Source: Chthoniobacter flavus (GTDB lineage: Bacteria; Verrucomicrobiota; Verrucomicrobiia; Chthoniobacterales; JACTMZ01). Taken from it: a stretch of 64,000 nucleotides of DNA. The DNA lies in assembly GCA_945878135.1 (NCBI GenBank), contig CAMDUL010000015.1, positions 1 to 64,000 on the forward strand. The letters are read 5' to 3'. This document shows, in pieces, positions 7,642 to 16,970 of the stretch (within the stretch, counting starts at the first letter, position 1; each line of letters begins with the position of its first letter). The position numbers were made by a program, and so were the translations under genes. The notes under the pieces are model-generated. The model was not told the origin of the DNA, ran no database searches, and saw nothing but the letters and a program-made list of their open reading frames with translations.

Positions 7642-9099
7642 ATGCCGCAACTTTTCCGATTCTGCCTGCTCTCGTCGCTCGCTTTGGCCGCGGCCACCGC
7701 CGCTCCGGAACCGTCGGCCAGCATGGTGCGCATCTCCACGACCTCGCAGCAACCCGACTACGCGGTTCCCTGGAATCCGGGCAGCGTGGTCAGCGGCGTC
7801 GGCGCCGGTTTTGTCATTTCCGGGAAGCGGATCATGACCAACGCCCACGTGGTCAGCAACGCCACCTTCATCACCGTGGCTAAAGAAGGCGATCCGACCC
7901 CGTGGGAGGCCCGCGTGCTCCACGTGGCGCACGACTGCGACCTCGCCCTGCTCGAGGTTTACGACGAAACTTTTTTCGAGGGAACCAAACCGCTCGATTT
8001 CGGCGGCATCCCTGAACTCGAATCGACCGTCATCGCCTACGGTTACCCCATCGGGGGCGATCGTCTCTCCGTGACCCGCGGCATCGTTTCGCGCATCGAC
8101 TTCCAGCCCTACAGCCACTCCGAGGTCGACAGCCACCTCACCATCCAGATCGACGCGGCGATCAACCCCGGCAACAGCGGCGGACCCGTCATGCAGGACG
8201 GCAAGGTCGTCGGCGTCGCCTTCCAAGGCTACAGCGGCGCCGTCGCGCAGAATGTCGGCTACATGATTCCCACCCCGGTGGTGCGCCGCTTTCTCAAGGA
8301 CGTCGAGGACGGTGCCTACGACCGCTACATGGACCTCGCCGCGACTTACTTCCCGCTGCTCAATCCCGCCCAGCGCGAGGCTCTCGGACTCGAGGACGAA
8401 GACACCGGCGTGCTCGTCGGCAGCATCTTCGACGGCGGCTCTTCGGACGGGAAATTGCAAAGCGGGGACGTCATCCTCGCGGTCGACGGCCGCAAGGTCT
8501 TCGCCGACGGCAAAATCGAACTCGACGGCGAGCGCGTCGAGATGGCCGAGATTTTCGAACGCAAGTTCAAGGGCGACACCGTGGAACTGGAGATCCTCCG
8601 CGACGGCGCGAAGGACAAGACCACCCTCGAACTGGACCGCCCGTGGCCCTTCGAAATGCAGGGCCGCGCCTACGACCGCCGTCCGCGCTTCGTCCTCGTC
8701 GGCGGCCTCCTTTTCCAACCCCTCAACCGCGACTTCCTCGACGCGCAACGCAACGACCCGCAGAAGAAGGTCGACACACGTCTGCGCTATTTCTTCGACT
8801 ACTACGTCACCGATCACCTCTACCGCGAACACCCGGAAGTCGTCGTCCTGAGCGATGTCCTCAAGGACCCCGTCAACACCTACGTCGAGCCGTTCAAGGG
8901 CTCGATCGTGGACAAAATCAACGGCCAGGACATCCGCTCCCTTCAGGATGTCGCCGCGGCTTTTTCCCAACCCGGCGAATTTCATGTCATCGAGTTGCTG
9001 GGCGAAGGCCGCCCCGTCATTCTCGACCGTGCCACCCTCGCCGAGGCCGGCGAACGCATCAAAGCGCGCTACCGCGTGATCAGCGAACAGAACCTCTGA
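7642..9099 (+). CDS. Secreted HtrA-like serine protease with PDZ domains
   Basis: Residues 1 to about 21 are a signal peptide (LLSSLALAAATAA). A trypsin-fold domain follows with a complete triad: His69 in TNAHVV, Asp100 in DCDLALLEV and Ser179 in NPGNSGGPV. A PDZ-like region covers about residues 255-335 (GVLVGSIFDGG, LQSGDVILAVDGRKV), and a C-terminal part (residues about 350-485) ends with a second PDZ-like fold (INGQDIRSLQDV). This layout, with the long C-terminal extension, matches Deg9-like S1C proteases more than DegP. It likely degrades or refolds envelope proteins in the periplasm. The 485-residue protein stops 2 bases before a paralogue that has lost catalytic residues. Confidence 0.88.
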   Translation: MPQLFRFCLLSSLALAAATAAPEPSASMVRISTTSQQPDYAVPWNPGSVVSGVGAGFVISGKRIMTNAHVVSNATFITVAKEGDPTPWEARVLHVAHDCDLALLEVYDETFFEGTKPLDFGGIPELESTVIAYGYPIGGDRLSVTRGIVSRIDFQPYSHSEVDSHLTIQIDAAINPGNSGGPVMQDGKVVGVAFQGYSGAVAQNVGYMIPTPVVRRFLKDVEDGAYDRYMDLAATYFPLLNPAQREALGLEDEDTGVLVGSIFDGGSSDGKLQSGDVILAVDGRKVFADGKIELDGERVEMAEIFERKFKGDTVELEILRDGAKDKTTLELDRPWPFEMQGRAYDRRPRFVLVGGLLFQPLNRDFLDAQRNDPQKKVDTRLRYFFDYYVTDHLYREHPEVVVLSDVLKDPVNTYVEPFKGSIVDKINGQDIRSLQDVAAAFSQPGEFHVIELLGEGRPVILDRATLAEAGERIKARYRVISEQNL

Positions 9100-9101
9100 C
9101 C

Positions 9102-10709
9102 ATGCGACCGCTCCGCTTCCTCCTTCCCGTTCTCGCCGCCGCGGCCCTGACCGGCAACGCCCCGGCGATGGAAACCCTGCGCCAATACTTGCCCGCCGCC
9201 GGCCCCTCCCCGACTCCAGCCGCCGCCGCCCCGGCCGAACCCGTCGTCGCGCCTGACGCCGCCCCCGAGCCCACCGCCGCCCCGCTGAAGGCCCCGGAGG
9301 CGAACGGGCAGCTCCCCGTGGTCCGCGTCAATGTTGCCTCCCAATCCTTCAACTTCAGCCAGCCGTGGCGCAAGAACACTCCGACCCTGCGGCAGGGTCT
9401 TGGCGTGGTGCTGATGGACGGCCGCATTCTGGTCACCGCGCAGCTCGTGACCGACCACACTTACGTGGAGCTGGAAAAGCCCGAGACGGCACTGAAGGCC
9501 GCGGCCGAAGTCGAAGTCGTCGACTATGACGCCAACCTCGCCCTGCTCCGCGCCCCCGCCGCCGACTTCCTGCAGAGCATCCCCGGCGCACGCCTCGACG
9601 AGTCGGTCTCCGTGGGCGACCGCGTCGAGGTGATCCAGATCGAACCGACCGGCGCCCCGCTGCGCACGCCCGCGACGATCACCACCATCGAGGTCGGGCC
9701 CTACCCCGTCGATGAAAACGCTTTTCTCGTCTACAAGTTGAGCTTCCCGCTGCAGCAGCGCGAAAACAGTTTCACCGTCCCGGCCTTCAAGGACGGCCGC
9801 TTGGTCGGACTCGTCATGCGTTACGATCCGCGCACCCAGACCGGCGATCTCGTCCCCTCGCCCGTTATCAACCAATTCCTCCAGGCCGCCGGGACCGAGC
9901 CCTACGCCGGCTTCCCGCGCGCCGGCCTGACCTTCGCCGACACCCGCGATCCGCAGCTGCGCGCCTACGCCAGACTGCCCAACGGCAAAGGCGGCGCCTA
10001 CATCACCAAGGTCCTGCCCGGTTCCCCGGCCGAGACGGCCGGCGTCAAAGTCGGCGATGTTTTGCTCCAAGTCGACGGGCGCGCCATCGACCAGGACGGC
10101 AATTACGAGGACGAACGCTTCGGCAAGATCTCGCTCGCCCACTACATCTCCACCGCGCTGCAACCCGGCAAAACCATCCCCATCGTCGTCTGGCGCGACG
10201 GGGAGGAAACGACCCTCGAGGGCACGCTCGTCCCGCGCGACCGCTCGAGCATGACCAGCCAGCCTTACCTCTTCGACACCGCGCCGGATTATGTCATTGT
10301 CGGCGGCCTCGTCTTCTCGGAACTCTCGCGCCAGTTCCTCCGCGAATGGGGCCCGCGCTGGGCCAATGAGGCACCGTTGAAACTGGTCTATCTCGACCGC
10401 TACCAGAGCGAGTTGCCCGACGACCGCGGCCGCATCGTTTTCGTCAGTTCCGTCCTCCCCGTGCCGGGCACCCTCGGCTACGAGGACCTGAGCTACGAAA
10501 TCGTCGAGGAATTCAACGGCCAGCCCGTCCGCAGCCTGGAAGACATAGCCAAGGCGGCGGACAGTCCGACGGACAAATTCCACCGCATCAAACTCGCGGA
10601 GGACCCGGGGCTGGTCATTCTTGATGTAGAGGGCAGCAAACAGGCCGAGGAACGCATCAAAGCCGAATACGGCATCCCCGCCATGCGGCAACTCGGAAAC
10701 CGGAACTGA
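9102..10709 (+). CDS. Catalytically degenerate HtrA/Deg paralogue (pseudoprotease) with PDZ domain
   Basis: This 535-residue secreted protein copies the layout of the preceding protease: a signal peptide, a Pro/Ala-rich linker (residues 31-65), a trypsin-like domain, a PDZ domain (GAYITKVLPGSPAETAGVKV, GDVLLQVDGRAID) and the same C-terminal region (DYVIVGGLVFSELSRQFL). The active site is broken. The histidine position reads VTAQLV (Gln114), the aspartate position reads DANLALL (Asn145), and GNSGGP is replaced by ENSFTVP. Serine 223 remains, but the oxyanion glycines are gone. It should bind rather than cut. Being 2 bases behind the active enzyme suggests a regulatory or scaffold partner. It ends 11 bases before gltX. 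Confidence 0.85.
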   Translation: MRPLRFLLPVLAAAALTGNAPAMETLRQYLPAAGPSPTPAAAAPAEPVVAPDAAPEPTAAPLKAPEANGQLPVVRVNVASQSFNFSQPWRKNTPTLRQGLGVVLMDGRILVTAQLVTDHTYVELEKPETALKAAAEVEVVDYDANLALLRAPAADFLQSIPGARLDESVSVGDRVEVIQIEPTGAPLRTPATITTIEVGPYPVDENAFLVYKLSFPLQQRENSFTVPAFKDGRLVGLVMRYDPRTQTGDLVPSPVINQFLQAAGTEPYAGFPRAGLTFADTRDPQLRAYARLPNGKGGAYITKVLPGSPAETAGVKVGDVLLQVDGRAIDQDGNYEDERFGKISLAHYISTALQPGKTIPIVVWRDGEETTLEGTLVPRDRSSMTSQPYLFDTAPDYVIVGGLVFSELSRQFLREWGPRWANEAPLKLVYLDRYQSELPDDRGRIVFVSSVLPVPGTLGYEDLSYEIVEEFNGQPVRSLEDIAKAADSPTDKFHRIKLAEDPGLVILDVEGSKQAEERIKAEYGIPAMRQLGNRN

Positions 10710-10720
10710 CCGCGCCGTTC

Positions 10721-12049
10721 ATGTCCGCTCCCGTCCGCGTCCGCTTCGCCCCGTCGCCCACCGGCTTCCTCCACGTCGGCGGCGCCCGCACCGCCCTGTT
10801 CAACTGGCTCCATGCCCGCCACACCGGGGGCACTTTTGTCCTGCGGATCGAGGACACCGACCGGGAACGTCACAACGAGGAGGCGGTCCGCGCCATTTAT
10901 GACGGACTCCGCTGGCTCGGGCTCGACTGGGACGAGGGCGCGGGGAAGGGCGGCGACTACGGCCCGTATTACCAGAGCGAACGCGGACCGGTCTACGAGC
11001 GGTATCTGAAAATCCTCCAGGACAAAGGCATGATCTACGAGGACGCCGGGGCCCTGCGCTTCCGCTCGCCCCGCGAAACGGTCACCGTGCACGACGAAGT
11101 CTGCGGCTCGATCCCCTTCGACCTTTCCAACCCCGGCACGCATCCGGACATGACCGTGCGCCGTCCGGACGGCTCGTGGATCTTCCACTTCGTCAACGTG
11201 GTCGACGACATCGAGATGAAGATCACCGACGTGATCCGCGGCGAAGACCACCTCTCGAACACCCCCAAGCACATCGAGCTCTACAAAGCCTTCGGCGCCG
11301 AACCGCCGCGCTTCGCCCACATCCCGCTCATCCTCAACCCGGACGGCACCAAAATGAGCAAGCGCGACAAAGGGGCCAGCGTTCAGGGCTACGTCGAGCA
11401 GGGCTACGCCCCCGAAGCGGTGCGCAACTACCTCTGCCTCCTCGGTTGGTCGCCCAAAGACAACCGCGAGATCCTGCCCATCGGGGAAATCGTCAAAATC
11501 TTCGAACTGAAAAACATCAACCGTCGCAGCGCCGGCTTCGACCTCGACAAATGTTTTTGGATGAACGGCCAATACCTCATCCACATGCCGCTCGAGCGCT
11601 TCGCCGACCTGAGTCTCCCCTTCATCGAGAAGGCCGGCATCGCCTACGGCACGCGCGACGCCCTCCTCCCCGCCCTCGCCCTGGTCAAAGAAAAGGTCAA
11701 ACACCTCACCGATGTCCCCGGCTGGATCGAATTTTTCTTCAACGACGACTACGCCTACGACGAGGCCTCGGTGACAAAAGCCCTCCGGAGCGAAGGCGCC
11801 CTCGAACGCCTTCATGTCCTCGGCGACCGCCTCACCCGGGTCGAACCGTGGACGGCCGAAAGCATCGAGTCCGCCTTCAAAGACTTGGCCGCAACTCTCG
11901 GCATCAAAACCGCCGCCCTGGTCCACCCGGCGAGAGTCGCCGCGACCGGGCGCAGCGTCGGACCGAGTTTGTATCATCTTCTCGAACTCCTCGGCCGCGA
12001 CCGCGTCCTTGCCCGCTTCACCCGGACCCGCGACAAGTTCGCCGCCTGA
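10721..12049 (+). CDS. gltX: Glutamyl-tRNA synthetase
   Basis: The 442-residue class I synthetase charges tRNA-Glu with glutamate. The HIGH-type motif is PSPTGFLHVGGART near residue 11, followed by the GluRS signature FVLRIEDTDRER. The KMSKS-type loop is KMSKRDKGAS near residue 212, and GWSPKDNRE marks the stem-contact region. The protein is slightly shorter than the usual 460-490 residues, mainly in the C-terminal anticodon-binding part. It starts at an ATG 11 bases after the pseudoprotease gene and may be co-transcribed with it. No second gltX copy is in the window. Confidence 0.95.
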   Translation: MSAPVRVRFAPSPTGFLHVGGARTALFNWLHARHTGGTFVLRIEDTDRERHNEEAVRAIYDGLRWLGLDWDEGAGKGGDYGPYYQSERGPVYERYLKILQDKGMIYEDAGALRFRSPRETVTVHDEVCGSIPFDLSNPGTHPDMTVRRPDGSWIFHFVNVVDDIEMKITDVIRGEDHLSNTPKHIELYKAFGAEPPRFAHIPLILNPDGTKMSKRDKGASVQGYVEQGYAPEAVRNYLCLLGWSPKDNREILPIGEIVKIFELKNINRRSAGFDLDKCFWMNGQYLIHMPLERFADLSLPFIEKAGIAYGTRDALLPALALVKEKVKHLTDVPGWIEFFFNDDYAYDEASVTKALRSEGALERLHVLGDRLTRVEPWTAESIESAFKDLAATLGIKTAALVHPARVAATGRSVGPSLYHLLELLGRDRVLARFTRTRDKFAA

Positions 12050-12061
12050 CCCGGCCGCACC

Positions 12062-12079
12062 GCCGTCGCCCTCGACGGC
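12062..12079. terminator. Short perfect hairpin between convergent genes
   Basis: GCCGTCG (12062-12068) pairs with CGACGGC (12073-12079) around a 4-base loop. It lies between the stop codons of gltX and the convergent gene at 12094. No clear T run follows on either strand, so termination is only inferred. Confidence 0.35.
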
Positions 12080-12093
12080 CATTTCCTCCCGCT

Positions 12094-13095
12094 TCACCCG
12101 TCGGCCCGCAGGCGCCAGTTCAGCCAGATGGTCGAAACGCCCGCCGAGATGAAGGACACCGAGAGCGCCGCGCCGAGCATCCAGGCCGCGGCGGAACCCT
12201 CCTTGTGGATCCACGCGATCCACGCCGTGGCCAGGAGCAAAAAGCCGGTGAAAAACGTGCCGATCCACGCGCTGAACGGACGGCTCCGCACGGCCACGCC
12301 AACGCGCGCCAAGCCGACCACCGCAAGGGCGATGGCCATCACGCCATTGCTGTTGCTGAGCAGGAAGTGATCGTTGATCCACACCGCCACCCCGCCCGCC
12401 ATGGAGAGCAGCCCGAAGAAGACGGTGGAAACAAAGGTGCCCCAAGCGCGCGAGGAAAACGCGTAGATGATGTCGGAGACCCCGATGGCGAAAAGGAGCA
12501 ACGCGACCAGCTTGAGGTAATGGAAACCGGTGACCAACGGTGCGCCCAGCCCGAGGACGCCGACGATCACCGCGATCATCCCGAAATACCATGCCGCCGG
12601 CACCGTCGGGGCGACCTCGTGATAAAGCGCGCCGTAGGACTCGCGGCCGGGCGGCGGCGCGAGATGTTGCGCTTTCCCGATCTGCTCCGCCTTGGTCCGC
12701 ACCCGGTTGGCCCAGTCCTGGCACTGGTTGCTGAAGAGGGAGTAATACGCGCCGTCCTGCACTTCGCCGAGCGCCTCGTAGGCTGCCCTGGCATTGAAAC
12801 GCGGTTCGACGAACCAATAGCCCTGCGCCGTGATGTCCTGCGGGGTCTTCATCACCTTCCCGAAGTCGCGCTCGTGGAAACGCTTTCCGTTGTCGCCGTA
12901 ACCGATTTCGTCGACCACCTGCCCGTCCTTCATGAAAAACAACTGGTCATGGCGCAGCTGGAGATGCAACAACGCGCCGAGCTTGTTGTTCACCAGCGGA
13001 TAAAGCCATGACAGCTTGTCCAGGTTCCGCTGGGCGAATTGGGCGTAATCCGCATCCGCCGCGGCGGGACTGACCGTTGCTTCGACCGCTTCCAT
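12094..13095 (-). CDS. Membrane protein: papain-like cysteine domain fused to HdeD-like helices (tentative)
   Basis: The 333-residue protein has two parts. Residues 1 to about 165 are soluble. They contain [15 protein letters not shown], resembling the catalytic-cysteine helix of LRAT/NlpC-type circularly permuted papain-fold proteins, with possible upstream histidines in [12 protein letters not shown]. Residues about 170-330 hold some six transmembrane helices, including [20 protein letters not shown] and [14 protein letters not shown], which resemble HdeD/DUF308 membrane proteins. Fusion of the two is unusual. An acyl- or peptidase-like role at the membrane can be imagined but is not shown. 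It is divergent from leuC (91-base gap) and convergent with gltX. Confidence 0.55.
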   Translation of the reverse strand: MEAVEATVSPAAADADYAQFAQRNLDKLSWLYPLVNNKLGALLHLQLRHDQLFFMKDGQVVDEIGYGDNGKRFHERDFGKVMKTPQDITAQGYWFVEPRFNARAAYEALGEVQDGAYYSLFSNQCQDWANRVRTKAEQIGKAQHLAPPPGRESYGALYHEVAPTVPAAWYFGMIAVIVGVLGLGAPLVTGFHYLKLVALLLFAIGVSDIIYAFSSRAWGTFVSTVFFGLLSMAGGVAVWINDHFLLSNSNGVMAIALAVVGLARVGVAVRSRPFSAWIGTFFTGFLLLATAWIAWIHKEGSAAAWMLGAALSVSFISAGVSTIWLNWRLRADG

Positions 13096-13186
13096 CGCCC
13101 TGCAGCATTCCTGTCCGCTGGAGGGACTTCAAGCCTCCGCACGCTTGCCGCGACCCCACCCGCACGCTATTCTGCGGGGCTCTCTT

Positions 13187-14596
13187 ATGGGTAAAACCTT
13201 GTTCGACAAAGTCTGGGAAGCGCACACCGTGCGCGAACTGCCCAATGGCATGACCCAACTCCTCATCGGCACACACCTCATCCACGAGGTGACCAGCCCG
13301 CAGGCCTTCGGCATGCTCCGTGACCTCAAATTGCCGGTCCTCTACCCGCAACGCACCTTTGCCACTGTCGACCACATCGTGCCGACCGACGAACGCGAGG
13401 AACCTTTCTCCGATTCCCTGGCCGATGCCATGATCAAAGAGCTGCGCAAAAATTGCGCCGACGCCGGTATCAGGTTTTTCGACATCGCCTCCGGCAAACA
13501 GGGCATCGTGCATATTGTCGGACCCGAACAGGGCATCACCCAACCCGGCACGACCATCGCCTGCGGCGATTCGCACACCTCGACACACGGGGCCTTCGGC
13601 GCCATCGCCTTCGGCATCGGCACCAGCCAGGTGCGCGATGTGCTCGCCACCCAGACCATGGCCCTGCGCAAACCCAAGGTCCGCCGCATCGAAGTGCACG
13701 GCCGGCTCGCCCCCGGCGTCTACGCCAAGGACGTCATCCTCCACATCATCCGCCGGTTGGGAGTCAACGGCGGCCTCGGCTACGCCTACGAATACGCCGG
13801 CTCTACTTTCGACAACTTCACGCAGGAAGAGCGCATGACCGTCTGCAACATGTCGATCGAAGGCGGGGCCCGCGTCGGTTATGTCAATCCGGACCAGACC
13901 ACCTTCGATTACCTGCGCGGACGCCCCTATGCCCCGGCGCAGGGCGATTACGAGGCCGCCGTGGCCCGGTGGAAATCCTTCGCCAGTGATCCCGATGCGC
14001 CATACGACGACCTCGTGAAATACGACGCCTCCGACATCGCACCGACCGTCACTTGGGGGATCAACCCCGGCCAAGCCATCTTCATCGGCGAAAACATTCC
14101 CGCTCCGGGCGAGTTGCAGGAAAAAGACCGCTCCACCGCGGAGGAGGCCTACGCGCACATGAAGCTGCGTCCGGGCCGGCCGATCAAGGGCACCAAGATC
14201 GATGTTGCCTTCCTCGGATCGTGCACCAACGGGCGCCTCAGCGACCTGCAGGAAGTGGCCAAGTATTTGCAGGGCAAAAAAATCAAATCCGGAGTCAAGG
14301 CCATCGTCGTCCCCGGTTCGCAGGGCGTGGCCGCCCTCGCGGAATCGATGGGCCTGGCCGAGATTTTCCGCGAGGCCGGCTTCGAATGGCGCGGCGCGGG
14401 GTGTTCCATGTGCCTGGCCATGAACCCGGACAAGCTGATCGGCGACCAACTCTGCGCCAGCTCAAGCAACCGCAACTTCAAAGGCCGCCAGGGGAGTCCG
14501 ACCGGACGCACCATCCTCATGAGCCCGCTCATGGTCGCCGCCGCCGCCGTGACCGGGGAAATCAGCGACGCCCGCGAAATCTTCGGCCTGAGCTGA
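13187..14596 (+). CDS. leuC: 3-isopropylmalate dehydratase large subunit
   Basis: The 469-residue aconitase-family protein isomerises 2-isopropylmalate to 3-isopropylmalate in leucine synthesis. It begins [15 protein letters not shown], the usual LeuC start, and shows [30 protein letters not shown], and the Fe-S cysteines in LGSCTNGR and [12 protein letters not shown]. The ATG at 13187 fits this start; an earlier in-frame ATG at 13145 adds a non-conserved leader. The small subunit leuD follows after 39 bases. The leuA and leuB genes are not in the window. Confidence 0.97.
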   Translation: MGKTLFDKVWEAHTVRELPNGMTQLLIGTHLIHEVTSPQAFGMLRDLKLPVLYPQRTFATVDHIVPTDEREEPFSDSLADAMIKELRKNCADAGIRFFDIASGKQGIVHIVGPEQGITQPGTTIACGDSHTSTHGAFGAIAFGIGTSQVRDVLATQTMALRKPKVRRIEVHGRLAPGVYAKDVILHIIRRLGVNGGLGYAYEYAGSTFDNFTQEERMTVCNMSIEGGARVGYVNPDQTTFDYLRGRPYAPAQGDYEAAVARWKSFASDPDAPYDDLVKYDASDIAPTVTWGINPGQAIFIGENIPAPGELQEKDRSTAEEAYAHMKLRPGRPIKGTKIDVAFLGSCTNGRLSDLQEVAKYLQGKKIKSGVKAIVVPGSQGVAALAESMGLAEIFREAGFEWRGAGCSMCLAMNPDKLIGDQLCASSSNRNFKGRQGSPTGRTILMSPLMVAAAAVTGEISDAREIFGLS

Positions 14597-14635
14597 TCAA
14601 CTCGTCACTCGCCACACGTCACTCGTCACTTTCCT

Positions 14636-15241
14636 ATGGCTCTCACCAAAATTTCCCAACTCGCCGGCACCGGCGTCTACGTCCCCGGCGACGATGTCGA
14701 TACCGACCGCATCATCCCCGCACGCTTCATGAAATGCGTCACCTTCGACGGGCTCGGAGAGTATGCTTTTTATGACGAACGCTTCGAGGAAGACGGCCGG
14801 CCCAAGGCCCACCCGATCGACCATCCCAAATACGCCGGCGCGACCATCCTCTTGGCCGGACGAAATTTCGGCTGCGGCAGTTCGCGTGAACACGCCCCGC
14901 AGGCCCTCTACCGCCACGGCTTCCGTGCCGTCCTCGCCGAAAGCTTCGCCGAAATTTTCTTCGGCAACGCCATCACTTTGGGCATGCCCTGCCTCGTCAT
15001 GGACGGACGCGACATCCGTGCCCTCGCCGCCTTGATCGACGAAGCCCCGCAGACCGAAATCAACATCGATATTCCGGCCGGAGAGGTGAGTATGGCCGAC
15101 GTCAGCTTTCCCGCCAAACTCCCCGACCACGCCAAAGAGGCGCTGGTCGACGGAAAATGGGACGCCATCGCCGACCTTCTCGAGGGTCTCGACGCGGTCA
15201 AAGCGACCGCCGACAAGCTGCCCTACATGCGCGTGGCCTGA
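14636..15241 (+). CDS. leuD: 3-isopropylmalate dehydratase small subunit
   Basis: The 201-residue swivel-domain subunit forms the active dehydratase with LeuC. Motifs include GDDVDTDRIIPARFMK, LAGRNFGCGSSREHAPQAL and ESFAEIFFGNAITLGMP. The start ATG lies 39 bases after leuC, in a spacer made of short repeats of the type ACTCGTCAC. The length is the normal bacterial size. The next gene, a permease, begins about 107 bases downstream and is probably a separate unit. Confidence 0.96.
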   Translation: MALTKISQLAGTGVYVPGDDVDTDRIIPARFMKCVTFDGLGEYAFYDERFEEDGRPKAHPIDHPKYAGATILLAGRNFGCGSSREHAPQALYRHGFRAVLAESFAEIFFGNAITLGMPCLVMDGRDIRALAALIDEAPQTEINIDIPAGEVSMADVSFPAKLPDHAKEALVDGKWDAIADLLEGLDAVKATADKLPYMRVA

Positions 15242-15348
15242 ACGGCCTCCCGCAACCGGCGTTCATGGAGCGCCGTGTCCATGAGCACCGGTGCCTCGGA
15301 CCCGCTTTGCGGCTTTCCCATCCTCGCGGGCTTTCCTACCCTCCCCGC

Positions 15349-16269
15349 GTGCTCAAGCTCATCGTCCGCCGCCTGCCCGCGCTGATTTTCGTTCTCTTCT
15401 GCGTCATCACGCTGACTTTCTTCCTCATCCGCCTGGCGCCGGGCGGGCCGTTTGACCGCGAGCGCAAGATTCCACCGGCCATCGAGGCCCAGCTTCTGGC
15501 CAAATACAAACTCGACGGGCCGCTCTGGACCCAATTCACCGGCTATCTCGCCGACGTGGCCCGCGGCGACTTGCGGCTCTCGACCAAATACCGCAACCGA
15601 AGCGTCAATGAGATCCTCGGTCAAACGCTCCCGGTCACCTTCGCCCTCGGTGGTATCGCCTTCGTTCTCGCCACAGTCGGCGGCATCTGGCTTGGGACAT
15701 TCGCCGCCGTGCGGCGCGATACGGCGGCCGATCGTGTCGCCATGGGCGCGGCGCTGCTCGGGCTTTCTATCCCGATGTTTGTTATCGGACCCGTCCTCGT
15801 CCTTGTTTTCGGGCTGTGGCTCAAATGGCTCCCGGTCGGCGGTTGGGGGTCGCCCGCACAACTCATTCTTCCGGCCATCACGCTCGCGCTGCCCTTTGCC
15901 GCCGTCATCGCAAGATTGATGCGCACCAGCCTGCTCGAGGTGCTCAATCAGGATTTTGTCCGCACGGCCAAAGCCAAAGGCCTTCCTGACCGCACCGTGA
16001 TCTACAAACACGCCCTGCGCGTGGCCATCCTGCCAGTGGTCACCTATCTCGGCCCCCTCGCCGCGCACCTGCTGACCGGGTCGATCGTGGTGGAAACGGT
16101 TTTCAATATCCCGGGCGCGGGCGGGTTTTTTGTCCATTCCATCCTCAACCGCGACGGATTCCTCCTCGGCGGTGTGGTCATCGTCTATTGCGCCTTATTG
16201 ATCGTCTTCAACCTGCTGGTCGATGCCAGCTACGCGCTGCTGGACCGGCGCATCCGCGTCGATGCCTGA
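15349..16269 (+). CDS. Peptide-type ABC transporter permease (OppB/DppB-like)
   Basis: The 306-residue inner-membrane permease has the family opening LKLIVRRLPALIFVLFCVIT with TFFLIRLAPGGPFD. It also has the later EVLNQDFVRTAKAKGLPDRT coupling loop that contacts the ATPase, and the closing NLLVDASYALLDRRIR. I chose GTG at 15349, which gives the standard OppB length and puts the first helix at the N-terminus; earlier in-frame starts fall inside leuD. The stop overlaps the ATG of a zeta-like kinase frame, and the partner permease follows at 16971. No binding protein or ATPase lies nearby, so the substrate is unknown. Confidence 0.88.
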   Translation: MLKLIVRRLPALIFVLFCVITLTFFLIRLAPGGPFDRERKIPPAIEAQLLAKYKLDGPLWTQFTGYLADVARGDLRLSTKYRNRSVNEILGQTLPVTFALGGIAFVLATVGGIWLGTFAAVRRDTAADRVAMGAALLGLSIPMFVIGPVLVLVFGLWLKWLPVGGWGSPAQLILPAITLALPFAAVIARLMRTSLLEVLNQDFVRTAKAKGLPDRTVIYKHALRVAILPVVTYLGPLAAHLLTGSIVVETVFNIPGAGGFFVHSILNRDGFLLGGVVIVYCALLIVFNLLVDASYALLDRRIRVDA

Positions 16270-16785
16270 GAAGAAACCACCTCTTTGTGTTGTGATAGCC
16301 GGGCCGAACGGTGCCGGCAAAACGACATTCGCGCGCGAATTTCTGCCGGCCCATCACGGCATCATCCACTTCGTCCATGCCGGTCTGGTCGCAGGTGGTC
16401 TCTCTCCTCTGCGACCGCAACTGGCGGCCCGGGCCGCAGGCCGGCTTGTCTTGGCCGAGTTGGACCGTTTGGCGAAGGAGCGCAAGGATTTCGCCTTCGA
16501 GACGACCTTGAGCGGACTCGGCTACGCGCGCCTTTTGCGCGGTCCAAGGCGAAGGGCTACCGGCTCGAAATGGTCTATCTGCAAATTGAATCGCCGCAGT
16601 TGGCCAGACGCCGCATCGCGGCACGCGTCAAGCAAGGGGGGCATGATGTTCCGAAGCAAGACGTCGAACGACGATTCGCGCGCAGTTGGCGGAATTTCCA
16701 GTCACTCTACCGTCCCTTGGCCGATCGTTGGACGGTGTTTGATAACTCGGGCAGCACACCGCAATTCGTCGACCAATATCCATGA
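16262..16785 (+). pseudogene. Zeta-toxin-like P-loop kinase, frameshifted
   Basis: The ATG at 16262 overlaps the permease stop. The frame opens with VVIAGPNGAGKTTFAREFLP, a Walker A of the zeta-toxin/AAA kinase type, followed by GLSPL and FAFETTLSGLGYARLLR. At 16538-16541 the similarity moves to another frame, which continues RSKAKGYRLEMVYLQIESP, ARRRIAARVKQGGHDVP, RRFARSWRNF and WTVFDNSG to TGA at 16783-16785. Adding one base in the GCGCGG run would restore a single product of about 174 residues. The shift site is not a classic slippery heptamer. It is either recent decay, a sequencing error or, less likely, recoding. The intact family phosphorylates small targets such as UDP-amino sugars. 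Confidence 0.75.
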
Positions 16786-16943
16786 AAACAAAACCCCGCT
16801 CCAAAAACGCAGCTAATCCCTTGAGCCGCGCAACCCGCACCGCGTTGCAGAAAGCCGGAAAGCAGGCACGGCGCACGGCCAAGGCCTTCGGCACGCCGGT
16901 CTATGTCGTTCGCGACGGGAAGATCGTCGCGGAAAAGTCCTGA
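16782..16943 (+). CDS. 53-residue basic protein coupled to the zeta-like kinase
   Basis: This short frame starts at an ATG that overlaps the kinase stop (ATGA) and ends with TGA at 16941-16943. The product is Lys/Arg-rich, with RTALQKAGKQARRTAKAFG followed by a strand-like TPVYVVRDGKIVAEK. The VVxxDGKIV ending resembles small partner ORFs I recall next to zeta-like kinases. The tight coupling suggests an antitoxin or partner role, but this is inference. It lies 27 bases before the second permease gene, so the kinase pair sits inside the transporter operon. Confidence 0.6.
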   Translation: MKTKPRSKNAANPLSRATRTALQKAGKQARRTAKAFGTPVYVVRDGKIVAEKS

Positions 16944-16970
16944 AGAAACCGCAGATCTTTTCTTTGTTCC

